Notes: generated by a model not told the origin, from the sequence alone. A stretch of DNA of 64,000 bases from Chlorobiota bacterium (GCA_016788565.1 JAEUSP010000115.1:25411-89410), one strand, 5' to 3'. Positions 44,350 through 53,980 are shown, numbered from the stretch's first letter. Numbers and translations: made by a program.

Positions 44350-46533
44350 TTAGGCGCGGGCTTGTTGGGTTTCTGTGATCTTACGGGCCTTCGGTTGGCC
44401 GAAGTTCAGCGATGTGGCCCCCCGCTCTAACATCATCATAAATACCGTTTTGGTCATGAACACCGCTGTGAACAGGGTGGCCAGAATACCGATGATAAGC
44501 GTCACGGCAAAGCCCTGGATGGGGCCGGTGCCGAATACAAACAGGATGATACCGGTGATGATTGTGGTCAAGTGGGTATCAATAATTGCGGCAAAGGCCT
44601 TGTTGAAGCCATCGCTCACGGCTTGGTTCAGGCTGCGCCCTCGGGCAAGTTCTTCGCGGATGCGTTCGTAAATCAGGATGTTGCCATCCACCGCCATGCC
44701 GATCGTGACAACCAAACCGCCAATGCCCGGAAGCGTTAGCGTGGCTTGCAGTGCGGCCAACACCGCCATTGTTAGATAGACGTTGATAATCACGGCCACA
44801 TCGGCCACCACACCACCGAAGGCGTAATAGACAGCCATGAACAGCATCACCAACGATGCCGCCAAGAACATGGAGGTGACCCCTTTGCTGATGGAGTCTT
44901 CGCCCAACGATGGGCCAACGATACGCTCTTCGATGATCTTGATGGGGGCTTTCAGCGCGCCAGCTTTCAGGACGATTGCCAGAAGTTCGGCTTCTTGAAG
45001 ATCGCGCGAGCCGGTGATTTGCGAGCTTCCCCCGGCAATCCGGTTCTGCACCGTTGGCGCGGAATAGACCGCCGAATCGAGCACGATAGCAACCCGCTTC
45101 TTGATATTCTTTCCGGTGATGTCGGCCCAGCGGTCGGCACCTTCGCTGTTCATATCCATGTGAACAACGGGCTGTCCGGTCATGTTGTCGAAGTTCTTGG
45201 TGGCATCGGTGATGACCTCACCCGTCAGTTCAGCATCGCGCGTGACAACGAACATGTTGAACACGGCGTTTGGATCATCCTTCTTCTTGGTTTCGCTTTG
45301 CCCGTGGGCCGAGAACGCGATAACCATATCTTCAGGAATCACCGCACGGACTTCCGGGCGTGCTAACAGCGCACGAATCTTCTCGATTCCGGCTTTGCTG
45401 GTGTAGAAATCATACTGCCCTTTCGGGAACTGATTTGGCTGGCCAGCATAGATTGTCGTGACATCCTCACCTTTGCCATCGGAGTTTTGACGGTAGATGG
45501 TTTGGAAGAGTGTTGTAAACGGGTGGTCGGCCACGTACCGCTTCCCTTTCTCCTCATCGCTCAATCCTTTGTACGGATCGTTCGGGTCGCCAGCGGTGTC
45601 GGCTGGTTTGGCGGCGGTGTCGGTTGCGGCTTTTTTGCTACTGTCGTTGGTAGCAAGCTGGGTGTTGGTGTCGGCGGCTGTTTTCTTTGTGGAGTCCCCT
45701 TTCTTTGCGGAGTCCACTTTCTTGGCCACTGCGGTGCTGTCAATTTTGGCAACGCTGGTGTCCTTCTGGGTCAGCGTCGTGTCGGCTTTCTTGGCGGTGT
45801 CGCTTGGGCTGATTTTGCCGGCCAACACTTGGTCAATTTTCTTGAAGACCTCGGCCACCTCCACCCCATCTTTCACCAGCTTGAACTCCAAGCGTGCGGT
45901 GGTTTGCAGCAGCCCGCGCACCTCTTCCTCGTTCTTTGCACCGGGAAGCTCCACAATAATGCGGCGGCCAGTTTTGGTGATCGAAGGCTCGCTAACACCA
46001 TAGCGGTCAATACGGCGGCGGATCACCTCTTCGGCCTGATTGACGGCTTCGTTAATGTTTTGCCCCAGCTTGGTCAGCACTGCTTCATCGCTGATATCCT
46101 GGCCCAAATTCAGGTCGGTGTAGTAGTCCAGCAGGGTGCGCCCGGTGGGGCCAACATGCTGTTTGAAGTTGCGGGCGAAGATGTCAATCACCGCCTCATC
46201 CGAAAGTTTTGCTTCGTTTTCGGTGGCTTCAATCGCCTTGCGGAAGGGGTCGTCAACGGCATCGCGGTTGGCGGTTTCCAGCAGCAACGCCGGGGCATCC
46301 ACCTCCATAGTTATATAAATGCCACCTTGCAGATCAAGGCCAAGTTTGATCCGCTTTGCGCGGGCATCCTCCCAATCTTCCTTGTGGATGGAGTCCCACT
46401 TGATCCGGGCAACGGAATCCAAGCCGTTCCGTTCGCCATCCAGCGAGTAGAACTTGTAGGTTGGCCACAGGAAGAAGCCCGCCGCAATGATGGACAGGGC
46501 GATAAGAATCAGACGAGTTGTTGTGGATTTCAC
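44350..46533 (-). CDS. secD: Protein translocase subunit SecD with a low-complexity insertion
   Basis: 727 aa. The start is a GTG at 46533, supported by GCGGAG about 8-12 bases upstream and by the fit of the first membrane segment (LILIALSIIAAGFFLWPTYKFY). Conserved: KLGLDLQGGIYITMEVD near residue 55, VELPGAKNEEEVRGLL, LVMLFMAVYYAFGGVVADVAV, LPGIGGLVVTIGMAVDGNILIYERIREEL and the final membrane block. Between about residues 231 and 321, inside the periplasmic domain, there is a Lys/Asp/Thr/Ala-rich insertion (SDTAKKADTTLTQKDTSVAK and similar) not found in standard SecD. GTG start, first gene of the secDF pair. Confidence 0.95.
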   Translation of the reverse strand: MKSTTTRLILIALSIIAAGFFLWPTYKFYSLDGERNGLDSVARIKWDSIHKEDWEDARAKRIKLGLDLQGGIYITMEVDAPALLLETANRDAVDDPFRKAIEATENEAKLSDEAVIDIFARNFKQHVGPTGRTLLDYYTDLNLGQDISDEAVLTKLGQNINEAVNQAEEVIRRRIDRYGVSEPSITKTGRRIIVELPGAKNEEEVRGLLQTTARLEFKLVKDGVEVAEVFKKIDQVLAGKISPSDTAKKADTTLTQKDTSVAKIDSTAVAKKVDSAKKGDSTKKTAADTNTQLATNDSSKKAATDTAAKPADTAGDPNDPYKGLSDEEKGKRYVADHPFTTLFQTIYRQNSDGKGEDVTTIYAGQPNQFPKGQYDFYTSKAGIEKIRALLARPEVRAVIPEDMVIAFSAHGQSETKKKDDPNAVFNMFVVTRDAELTGEVITDATKNFDNMTGQPVVHMDMNSEGADRWADITGKNIKKRVAIVLDSAVYSAPTVQNRIAGGSSQITGSRDLQEAELLAIVLKAGALKAPIKIIEERIVGPSLGEDSISKGVTSMFLAASLVMLFMAVYYAFGGVVADVAVIINVYLTMAVLAALQATLTLPGIGGLVVTIGMAVDGNILIYERIREELARGRSLNQAVSDGFNKAFAAIIDTHLTTIITGIILFVFGTGPIQGFAVTLIIGILATLFTAVFMTKTVFMMMLERGATSLNFGQPKARKITETQQARA

Positions 46534-46863
46534 TGACGCAGCTCCGCAAAGGTTTTGATTTGGCCCGCATTCCTTTTAGGCCATCATGCTTCCGTACTTC
46601 GTTCTTGAACCGGATTGTTGATTTGGGTTCTTGTAAGAAAGGCTCCAAATATAACCGTCATCACTTGTAGCAGACAATAGCAAGTCGTGTGCGAGTTGTA
46701 ATAACGAGGAACGAGCAAGCGGGGGCAATCCCCCCCCCACTCACACACCGATTGGGAGCGAGGGAACACGGAAGGTGGGGGGATTGTTTCGGGGCAGGAA
46801 TGCTTCTGGCCATGCTCAACCTGCTAGCAGCGAAGCATGTGCGGAGGCCAGCGAACAGCGTCC

Positions 46864-46898
46864 CCGCCCGTGCTGAACACCGTCGAAGTATGAGCGGA
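46864..46898 (-). repeat. REP family A copy with extended flank
   Basis: CCGCCCGTGCTGAACACCGT followed by CGAAGTATGAGCGG. Similarity to the 19624 copy continues to about 46960 (TAGAAGCAGCCAT, CACCTACCAGTTTCCC). Confidence 0.8.
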
Positions 46899-47261
46899 GC
46901 CACTGAACTTAGAAGCAGCCATCTCGCACCTACCAGTTTCCCACTTTGCACTCTAACTTGAGATGAGCCAAAGGAACAAGCAAGGAAGTGAGTTTTCGCC
47001 ACCCAATTCCCCTCTTTTTAGTATGGCCCATACTTCTTCATTTTTGCTATTTTATTTTTTGTAAAAATTTCTCTTGCTCTTGGCTGTAAGGTTTATTAGT
47101 TTCGCATTCAAGCAAATAGCACAGAGTTAAAACCACGCTGGGTGGTGCGATTATTCCACTGACGCAATGGCTGCTATGTTCGAGAACGAGAGGGAGACAG
47201 CAGGAATCATCAGTCAAAAAATCTGACTACCCCACGCTGAAATACACGCTATTCTCTACTC

Positions 47262-47378
47262 TATACTCCAAACAGAATGGTTTGCGAAAAATCTAGTCGT
47301 TGTCATTCCCGCGAAAGCGGGAATCCATACCACACATAGCTGAGTTGAGTTTCGCAAACCAATTTGCGCCGAGTATAA
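47262..47378 (-). repeat. 118-bp inverted-end repeat, copy 3 (inverted)
   Basis: TATACTC, CAAACAGAA, TGGTTTGCGAAA on the left; ATTCCCGCGAAAGCGGGAAT in the centre; TTTCGCAAACCAATTTGCGC then CGAGTATAA on the right. It is the reverse complement of copies 1 and 2. Confidence 0.9.
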
Positions 47379-47522
47379 CAAAAGAGGCCGCCATGGATCC
47401 ACCACCATAGTTGTTATTGACCCTTCACGTTCGTACGCCAAATACAACGCAATTGCCAACCACTAATGGTATGGGTCATGACGGCCTGTGCCTACACTAA
47501 ACTATCAAGTCAAAACATAACC

Positions 47523-48443
47523 ATGAAAATACCTTTTCAACAAATAAGACGCAATATAGCAATAGCTACGATAGCTATTGCTAGTTATGCCATTATGGCA
47601 AACATTGCTATAGCACAAACAGAACCACGTACTGCAGACGACTGTAATTGCTGGTGTGCAACGATTGAACACCCAGGCAATGGCATTGATTCAAGCAGTG
47701 ATTTTATTGGGTATGTGCCTTTAGCTGACCCGGATTGCCCGCCGCCGCCCTACAGGACCGGAGCCGTTACCGCTGTTTATACGATGGCACGTGGGTGCTC
47801 GAATATGTATTTTGCAGTGTGGGCTTGTACTACAGATGTTCAAGAAGTTCAAATTAGTGTGCCTGCCTCAACAAGGAATTGTCTATCACGGGTTTTAGAC
47901 ATTCTTGACGAGAATGGGAACCTTATCGCAAAATTCGATCCTGCACAGGGAGACCCTATTGATCTACCACTTTCTCAACCAATTCCGCGATGTGAGATCA
48001 AGATTTTCAGAATTAGGATATGCAATTTTGCACTTAAAGCGGGAGCAGCATGTCGCAGATGCCCACTGTACCTTACAGTCAAAATCAATCATAGCAATCC
48101 TGATGACGCTTGTGAGCTTGGTATGGGTGTAATGTTTACAGGCGACGGTGCAGACGTTGCGGAGGAATCAAAGCCTGTAAGGTTTGGCAAACTCCATCTA
48201 TCGCCAAACCCAACAAAGCAACAGATTAGGATCATGTCAGAGTTGAAATTTCAAGAAGCTGATATTCATATCCAGTCAATAGATGGATCCAAAATTTTTC
48301 AGACTCATGTAAAAAGCGATTCTGAAAACTCATTTTCTACGAATTTGCTATTAGAATCATCTGGTTTAGCTTCAGGACAATATATCCTTGTTGTTGAATC
48401 GGGTGGTGAACGGTACGGGGAAATGCTAGTCATTTATAAATAA
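47523..48443 (+). CDS. Cys-containing T9SS-sorted secreted protein
   Basis: 306 aa from the ATG at 47523; the frame is open further up, but this start gives a normal signal peptide (IAIATIAIASYAIMANIAIAQ). The mature N-terminus is Cys-rich (DDCNCWCATIEHP, DPDCPPPP, CSNMYFAVWACTTD, RCEIKIFRIRICNF, CRRCPLYL). The last ~80 residues are a T9SS domain (FGKLHLSPNPTKQQIRIMSEL...SIDGSKIFQTHV...SSGLASGQYILVVESGGERYGEMLVIYK). The stop TAA shares its last A with the next ATG, so the two genes are coupled. Cys spacing differs from family 1 proteins at 15716 and 20942. AT-rich DNA. Function unknown. Confidence 0.85.
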   Translation: MKIPFQQIRRNIAIATIAIASYAIMANIAIAQTEPRTADDCNCWCATIEHPGNGIDSSSDFIGYVPLADPDCPPPPYRTGAVTAVYTMARGCSNMYFAVWACTTDVQEVQISVPASTRNCLSRVLDILDENGNLIAKFDPAQGDPIDLPLSQPIPRCEIKIFRIRICNFALKAGAACRRCPLYLTVKINHSNPDDACELGMGVMFTGDGADVAEESKPVRFGKLHLSPNPTKQQIRIMSELKFQEADIHIQSIDGSKIFQTHVKSDSENSFSTNLLLESSGLASGQYILVVESGGERYGEMLVIYK

Positions 48444-49984
48444 TGACTACTATGAAGATGCAATTACATTCATGGAGACCGGATGCACAAGTTGTGCATC
48501 CGGTTATTATAGGGTTATTACTGTCTATAGTGATGCTTTCTCAAGCAAGTAGTCAGATTATTTCCCATCCAGCAAAAGTTGAATTTGGCGAAATTGGTGT
48601 GGATCGTGTTATTGGTTCTAGTACGATTGCGAATATCCGATCTCTCAGTGTAATAAACACATCTACGGATCAGCCACTTACTATTCATCAAGTAAAAGCT
48701 CGGAGTTACAGTAAGGGGGTAATTGCATATATACCAACGAATGGGCTTGATATTAGAATCAACCCAACCGATTCATTTTCTTTTGGATTATATTACGCAA
48801 CAACAGAAGCAGATGAAAACTTTGGGAAGATCGCAATAATATACTCATACCCAAAGCAAATTAATAAGGATACATTATACATTCCATTTCATGGTCGTGC
48901 TATTATAAAATCAGAACCTTTTATCAATCACGTCCAGTATCCGACACGATTGCATTGTGATTGTCCAGCTACCCGTGATTCAGCAGCATGGTCGTTATAC
49001 CCTATCATTAGCAACCCAACTGATGATACTTTGCAGGTAGATTCTATTAGTTATAGCCATAGCTCCAGTGGAATTTTCGCAAAAGAAGATTATACGATTT
49101 ACTCTCCAAACTCAAATCCATTACAACCTCCAATAAGAGAACATCGTCAGTTACCAACATTCATTCCACCTCATACCTCACTTATGGGTGAGATAGCTAT
49201 TATGAATAGAGCAGATTCATATAACAATACTATGGTTAAAGTACATTTACGAAAAAGAAAGATTGAACCGATCATATTAGAAAGCAATTATTCAATCTCT
49301 TTATTGTCACGGCCTGAGCCAGTGATAGTTAATAACATTGGCCATTTATATGATCCAATCACTACTCGGTACAATGATTCTACAGGATTTGATTTAACAT
49401 TAAGCCCTTGCAATGCCTCAAATGCTCTTTCTGTCACTATAGACAGTATTACCTTTAAAGGTATCCATAAGAACAATCTAAAAATAGATTACTTACTTCA
49501 GAATCCCCCCATATATTTCCCTATATCTTTATCACCTTGCTCTGACCTGTTAAACAGTATCAGTATGACAGGTAAATTTATTGGTGGATTGCCAAGTGGC
49601 CTAACAATAGATACTGTTGACATTCAATATCATTACACTGATACACTAAATGCTGTGATATACGATTCAGTGCAAGCACTTAGTTATTTAAGAATACTTA
49701 CACCATTAAATGTACCAAGATTGAAACAGATATCTAAAATTAGCATTCATCCAATCCCAGCAAATAAACATATAGTAATCAGCTCGCTTTCTATGAATAA
49801 CAAGATAGGGTGGACAGCAAAGATTTACGATATCACAGGTAAAGAAAGGCAGAGAGCCAGTTTAACAGAAGGCGGAGAACAATTCCAAATTAATATCGAA
49901 AATTTGCCAGTTGGCAATTATGTGGTCGTAGTCACCGATGATGAAGAGTTTGCATGGCAAGCCTTTTTCACAATAACACGATAA
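48443..49984 (+). CDS. T9SS-sorted protein with choice-of-anchor D (ASH)-like domains
   Basis: 513 aa, ATG at 48443 overlapping the previous stop. The signal peptide is residues ~18-38 (HPVIIGLLLSIVMLSQASSQ). The mature start IISHPAKVEFGEIGVDRVIGSSTIANIRSLSVINTSTDQPLTIHQV is an ASH/choice-of-anchor D domain; a second copy follows with CDCPAT..SAAWSLYPIISNPTDDTLQVDSI. The C-terminal ~80 residues are a T9SS tail (ISIHPIPANKHIVISSL...AKIYDITGKERQRASL...IENLPVGNYVVVVTDDEEF). It is clearly homologous to the next gene. Its DNA is among the most AT-rich in the window. A 27-base palindrome (48478-48504) lies within the signal-peptide codons. Confidence 0.85.
   Translation: MTTMKMQLHSWRPDAQVVHPVIIGLLLSIVMLSQASSQIISHPAKVEFGEIGVDRVIGSSTIANIRSLSVINTSTDQPLTIHQVKARSYSKGVIAYIPTNGLDIRINPTDSFSFGLYYATTEADENFGKIAIIYSYPKQINKDTLYIPFHGRAIIKSEPFINHVQYPTRLHCDCPATRDSAAWSLYPIISNPTDDTLQVDSISYSHSSSGIFAKEDYTIYSPNSNPLQPPIREHRQLPTFIPPHTSLMGEIAIMNRADSYNNTMVKVHLRKRKIEPIILESNYSISLLSRPEPVIVNNIGHLYDPITTRYNDSTGFDLTLSPCNASNALSVTIDSITFKGIHKNNLKIDYLLQNPPIYFPISLSPCSDLLNSISMTGKFIGGLPSGLTIDTVDIQYHYTDTLNAVIYDSVQALSYLRILTPLNVPRLKQISKISIHPIPANKHIVISSLSMNNKIGWTAKIYDITGKERQRASLTEGGEQFQINIENLPVGNYVVVVTDDEEFAWQAFFTITR
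48478..48504 (+). promoter_or_regulatory. 27-base near-perfect palindrome in the signal-peptide codons
   Basis: ACCGGATGCACAA, one G, TTGTGCATCCGGT. It can form a 12-bp stem with a 3-base loop in RNA or a two-fold DNA site. Position is 36 bases inside the coding region of the 48443 gene, just after the start of that reading frame. A weak T-rich tract (TTATTAT) follows. It may be an attenuator or an operator. Confidence 0.5.
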
Positions 49985-50049
49985 ATGACATCTTTATTAA
50001 AATGTCAATAAAAATTTTCACTGTCCATAAATAACATCTGACCTTCAGG

Positions 50050-50082
50050 CTCACAGCTTGAAAAAACCATTCAAGCTGTGAG
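50050..50082 (+). other. Intercistronic hairpin before the 50117 gene
   Basis: CTCACAGCTTGAA (50050-50062) and TTCAAGCTGTGAG (50070-50082) form a perfect 13-bp stem with a 7-base A-rich loop. No T run follows, so it is not a standard terminator. It lies between two T9SS genes, 34 bases before the chosen start, and may act on mRNA stability or attenuation. Confidence 0.65.
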
Positions 50083-50116
50083 CCACTCCATTCCCACTAC
50101 CATACGAACAAACATT

Positions 50117-51697
50117 ATGGACTCTATACTAACAAAGAGCCAGAGTAAGAAAGGCAACCAGCTAAGAAGCTCTTTCAAGCATTCTTGGCTTTTTCTTTAT
50201 TGCTTTATCTTGGCTGTCAGTCTTAGCTCCTCTCTCCACTCGCAAATTGCTGTCATCCCTGCAAAATTAGATTTAGGGACATTAGGGTATTCCAAAGCAA
50301 GTGTTTGGGGGGCTTCAAATATGTTCTCCTTTGAAGTTATCAATCAGAGTACCAATGATGTTTATGTTGGCCCTATTTCATTCCGCCCTGACCGTGGGAA
50401 TGGGTACTTATTGCACGGCTTTAATTTATGGAGTGAAGGTGTGTTTGGGCCATTACAAAAAATTCAGCAGACATTCTACGTGCATACAACTGACACAGGA
50501 ACTATCTCAGGGGATTTGCTTATTCCTTTCTATTCGCGCTCAGCAGGCAAGCATGATACCCTTGCTGTGCCATTGACAGGAACAATAGCCCAACTTCAAA
50601 CTCCTTTCCTAACCGGTTTTTTAAAATCTGACCAAATTACTGGCAGATGTGGTACAAAACAACTTCATGCTACTTCCCCGCTTTCTATAGATTTAGTTAA
50701 CCCCACTAATGACACTCTACAAATACTTGATATTAGCCCGGATTCTATCAATGGGTTAGAAATGCGAATTAATGAGCTAATCAGCGTTTATGATTCTGTT
50801 GGGGTGCTTGTGGATAGATTGAAGCCACTCTCAGGCCATAAAACCACGATTCCAACGGTGCTATTACCAACAATGCCTGCTCATATTACTGTTGAGCCAA
50901 TCCAGTTTTGGCTTCCCAACAGCACAGCCACTGTTCGGGCCACCTTGCTTCGCCCTAACGGTGATACCATTACCGCTCGCTCCACTATTCGCTTTGGCTA
51001 TGCTTCGCTCACACAAAAACTCATCCTTATTGGACCCGACCGCTACCCACTCTACATCCGTTATAATGAATCTGATTCCACAACCCTTTCACTCCGTGCT
51101 GTCTTTAATCAAGTCCCTGCCGAGCAATTATCCTTAGATCAAATTGTTTTCCGTGGGCCACGTAGCTCCCAATTTTCCCTCATCTCTAACGATCCTACGC
51201 TCCCGCCAGTTCAGCTTCCACTGACCATGAGCTGCGATTCTACTATCGGACGCATTTGGGCTGGTTGGAAAATTCGCTTTAATCCTACACTTCCACCTGG
51301 CCAAATGACCGACACCATCGTTGCCCTATTTTTCTATCGTGATTCTGCCACCGGAACCGTTGTGCGCGATTCTTCATGGTGGACTTTTGAAACGGTGGTT
51401 TCCGCGCCGCTGGCCCTTCCTAACTCATCACCCATTATTGGAACCCTTCGCACCTATCCGAATCCAGCTTCTGGTACGGTGACAGTCGAGCTTCCAACAC
51501 TTTCTACTTTTTCAACGCAGTCAGTAAGAATTGATATTGTGGATATTACTGGGCGAACCGTGCGCAGCAACACCATTCTGCAACCGCAATCCATGCTGTT
51601 GCTCAATATCCACGACCTCCCGAATGGCTACTATACTATCCTCCTTTCCGACGACAAGAAGCGGTATTGGAGCGGTGAGTTCACTGTGCTACAATAA
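50117..51697 (+). CDS. T9SS-sorted protein with choice-of-anchor D (ASH)-like domains (paralogue of 48443)
   Basis: 526 aa from the ATG at 50117. A GTG 39 bases earlier is in frame but falls inside a hairpin. The signal peptide is at ~20-42 (SWLFLYCFILAVSLSSSLHSQ). IAVIPAKLDLGTLGYSKASVWGASNMFSFEVINQSTNDVYV matches the first ASH-like domain of the preceding gene; a second domain starts near RCGTKQLHATSPLSIDLVNPTNDTLQILDI. The T9SS tail is PIIGTLRTYPNPASGTVTVELP...IDIVDITGRTVRSNTI...IHDLPNGYYTILLSDD. GC content rises along the gene from about 50,900 onward, so the two halves may have different histories. It is followed by the next gene after 12 bases. Confidence 0.87.
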   Translation: MDSILTKSQSKKGNQLRSSFKHSWLFLYCFILAVSLSSSLHSQIAVIPAKLDLGTLGYSKASVWGASNMFSFEVINQSTNDVYVGPISFRPDRGNGYLLHGFNLWSEGVFGPLQKIQQTFYVHTTDTGTISGDLLIPFYSRSAGKHDTLAVPLTGTIAQLQTPFLTGFLKSDQITGRCGTKQLHATSPLSIDLVNPTNDTLQILDISPDSINGLEMRINELISVYDSVGVLVDRLKPLSGHKTTIPTVLLPTMPAHITVEPIQFWLPNSTATVRATLLRPNGDTITARSTIRFGYASLTQKLILIGPDRYPLYIRYNESDSTTLSLRAVFNQVPAEQLSLDQIVFRGPRSSQFSLISNDPTLPPVQLPLTMSCDSTIGRIWAGWKIRFNPTLPPGQMTDTIVALFFYRDSATGTVVRDSSWWTFETVVSAPLALPNSSPIIGTLRTYPNPASGTVTVELPTLSTFSTQSVRIDIVDITGRTVRSNTILQPQSMLLLNIHDLPNGYYTILLSDDKKRYWSGEFTVLQ

Positions 51698-51709
51698 TCC
51701 CTTGTAAAA

Positions 51710-53980
51710 ATGACACGGGGAATCCTCTTTCTTCTATTTTTTGCTGGGCTACACGTAGCGGTGTCATCTGCCCAAGAATCGTTTACGGCTGGCCGATCCT
51801 TTGCCGTCTGCTTTATGAATAATGAGGATTTAGATAAGCCGAACGCCTTGTTCAGGCTATTTATGATCGGCTCACGTTCGGCAACAGGAACAGCGCGCTG
51901 GGGGAACGAGCAAGTGCAATTTGCTGTTGAACCGGGGAAAGTAACAACAGTAGATATTCCATTGTGGCTTGCCCTTACCCGGCCAGGTGTTGTGGAAAAC
52001 AAAGGGATTTTAATTGAATGCAGCGATACCGTTGTTGTGTATGGATTAAATCATGCCTCGGCCACCAGCGATGCGTTTCTTGGCTACCCTATTTCAACAT
52101 TGGATTCTGATTATGTGATCCTTTCCTGGCCAGCGTTTGTGCAGAAGAATTATAGCGGCCAGGAGCCACCAAGCCAGTTTGCTATCGTCGGTGCCTATGA
52201 TGATACCGAAGTTGAAATTCGCCCAAGCGATTATATCTGGAACTACCGCCCTGACACCGTGATAAAAGTGCGATTGAATAAAGGGGAATCGTACTTGGTG
52301 ACTTCACATACCTTCCAGAAATACGACTTGACAGGATCAACGATCCATTCATCAAAACCGATTGCGGTGTTTGCCGGACACAAGCGCGCAATCGTCCCAC
52401 AGTTCAATTATGATTTTCAGAACCACGACCACTTGGTTGAGCAAATGCTTCCGGTGTCACGCTGGGATAGCGCGGTGGTGATTACCCCACACCCCAGCCC
52501 TTCACGCCCGGCCGATAGAAATATGTTCCGCGTGGTTGCTGCGTTCGATTCAACAATATTGCAGGTTAATGGAGTTGAGCGCGCCCGGCTGCAGAAAGGG
52601 GATTTTTTTCAGGATACGATTCGCGGAGCATCGTTCATTTCTGCGAACAACCCGATCATGGCTGCTCAATATGAGATGTCATCCCGCTTTATGTATGAAG
52701 GCTCACCTGTGGATCGCGTTGGTGATCCATTTATGGTGCTGGCCCCGCCAATCAGCCAATTCCTTCCGCATTATGCTTTTCTTTCGCTTCCTTTTAACGC
52801 TTTCAACAGCCATTATTTCACCATTATCACGGAAAATGGAGTAGCCAACGATTTTGAATTAGATGGGATACCGCTGCCCGATACGTTGCAATTCCGAGCT
52901 GTTAGCAACAGCAAGTACAGTTATGCTATTTACCAACTTGAAGAAGGTGGTCATACTATTCGCTCGATTAGCAGCACCCCTTTTGGATTGATGGTGTATG
53001 GCTACGGAAAAGTAGATTCTTACGGGTACCTTGCTGGCATGAAAATGAACCGGTTGTTGGATCAATTCGACCGCATAAAACCGGTGGTGGTGGGCAATGA
53101 AAGTTTTTGCAAAAGTAGAACCTACGTATTCCAAGATACTGGGGAAATTATCAGCGGATTTTCGCCACTTGGTGTCGAAGCCAATATCAGCAACGGCCGC
53201 ATTGAATCAATAACGTTTTCCGGAGATTCATCCCAAGTATCCGTGACCGTTGGAACCGATGACCCAACAAAGGAGAACCAGATATTTCTTCGGTATCGCG
53301 ATCGCAACGGGAATCGTGTGGATTGGAACGAAAGTATTCCACCAACAACATTCATCACAAAACGGTTTTTACAGCGGGGAACAACAAACCTCCATCTTTC
53401 CGCTGGCGCACTCTACTGTGATAGCATGATCGTTGTAAATACCGGACAAACTCCAATCCTACTCACGCGGGCTTCGTTTCAGAATAATGAGTGGTGGTCG
53501 GTTGTCCCCCGGCAACTGCCGTTGCCGCTTGATGTTGGCCAGCAGGCAACATTTATGTTCTGTGTGAAAGTTGGCGCGGGCAACCTTACCGATACGTTAA
53601 TTCTGGAAGATTCCTGCGGACAACAACGGGCCTACCCCGTTGCTGTTGAACGCTCGGTATTGACCGGAAATGATCATTGTGGCAATGAACTTAGGGCGGA
53701 TATTGCCACAGGTAGCGGCGCGGAAGGGGTGCTGAAAATTTTCCCGAACCCAGCATCGCAAGATCAACTCACGCTGCACCTGCGTGCAAGCAGCGGCGGG
53801 CAAATCGAGATAATCCAAGCCACGGGGTTGAAGATTTCAACGCTGCCGGTTCCCCCAACTTCAACTCTTACTCAGCTTTTCATCCCGCTTCAGTCTTTTC
53901 CTTCGGGGCTGTTCTTCGTTCGGTTTGTTTCGCCCCAGGGAACTGTGCTTACCCAGCAACCGGTGATTGTGGTTCGGTAG
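51710..53980 (+). CDS. T9SS-sorted protein with IgGFc-binding-type N-terminal domain
   Basis: 756 aa, ATG at 51710, 12 bases after the previous gene. The signal peptide is residues 1-22 (GILFLLFFAGLHVAVSSAQ). Residues ~130-420 match the IgGFc_binding domain: YPISTLDSDYVILSWPAF, QFAIVGAYDDTEVEIRPS, LNKGESYLVTS, DLTGSTIHSSKPIAVFAGHKRAIVPQF, HLVEQMLPVSRWDSAVVI, and GLMVYGYGKVDSYGYLAGM. An Ig-like region follows, then a T9SS tail (LKIFPNPASQDQLTLHLRASSGGQIEIIQATGLKISTL...LQSFPSGLFFVRFVSPQ). The domain was named from a mammalian mucin-like protein; in bacteria it is a common surface module, and antibody binding should not be assumed. Last gene of the four-gene T9SS run. Confidence 0.88.
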   Translation: MTRGILFLLFFAGLHVAVSSAQESFTAGRSFAVCFMNNEDLDKPNALFRLFMIGSRSATGTARWGNEQVQFAVEPGKVTTVDIPLWLALTRPGVVENKGILIECSDTVVVYGLNHASATSDAFLGYPISTLDSDYVILSWPAFVQKNYSGQEPPSQFAIVGAYDDTEVEIRPSDYIWNYRPDTVIKVRLNKGESYLVTSHTFQKYDLTGSTIHSSKPIAVFAGHKRAIVPQFNYDFQNHDHLVEQMLPVSRWDSAVVITPHPSPSRPADRNMFRVVAAFDSTILQVNGVERARLQKGDFFQDTIRGASFISANNPIMAAQYEMSSRFMYEGSPVDRVGDPFMVLAPPISQFLPHYAFLSLPFNAFNSHYFTIITENGVANDFELDGIPLPDTLQFRAVSNSKYSYAIYQLEEGGHTIRSISSTPFGLMVYGYGKVDSYGYLAGMKMNRLLDQFDRIKPVVVGNESFCKSRTYVFQDTGEIISGFSPLGVEANISNGRIESITFSGDSSQVSVTVGTDDPTKENQIFLRYRDRNGNRVDWNESIPPTTFITKRFLQRGTTNLHLSAGALYCDSMIVVNTGQTPILLTRASFQNNEWWSVVPRQLPLPLDVGQQATFMFCVKVGAGNLTDTLILEDSCGQQRAYPVAVERSVLTGNDHCGNELRADIATGSGAEGVLKIFPNPASQDQLTLHLRASSGGQIEIIQATGLKISTLPVPPTSTLTQLFIPLQSFPSGLFFVRFVSPQGTVLTQQPVIVVR

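Larger units (their letters stand above)
46534..47522. other. Large divergent intergenic region (989 bp)
   Basis: It holds a REP family A copy with extended flank (46857-46960), the third copy of the 118-bp repeat (47262-47378, inverted), and an AT-rich part (47030-47110, many T runs) that is the likeliest place for a promoter of the T9SS genes to the right. I found no gene; frames across the repeats are open only by chance. Confidence 0.6.

Noticed and set aside
46661..47002. A 113-codon minus-strand frame in the gap left of the T9SS run
   Set aside because: It spans the REP A element and its flank, has no recognisable protein features, and its composition is not codon-like.
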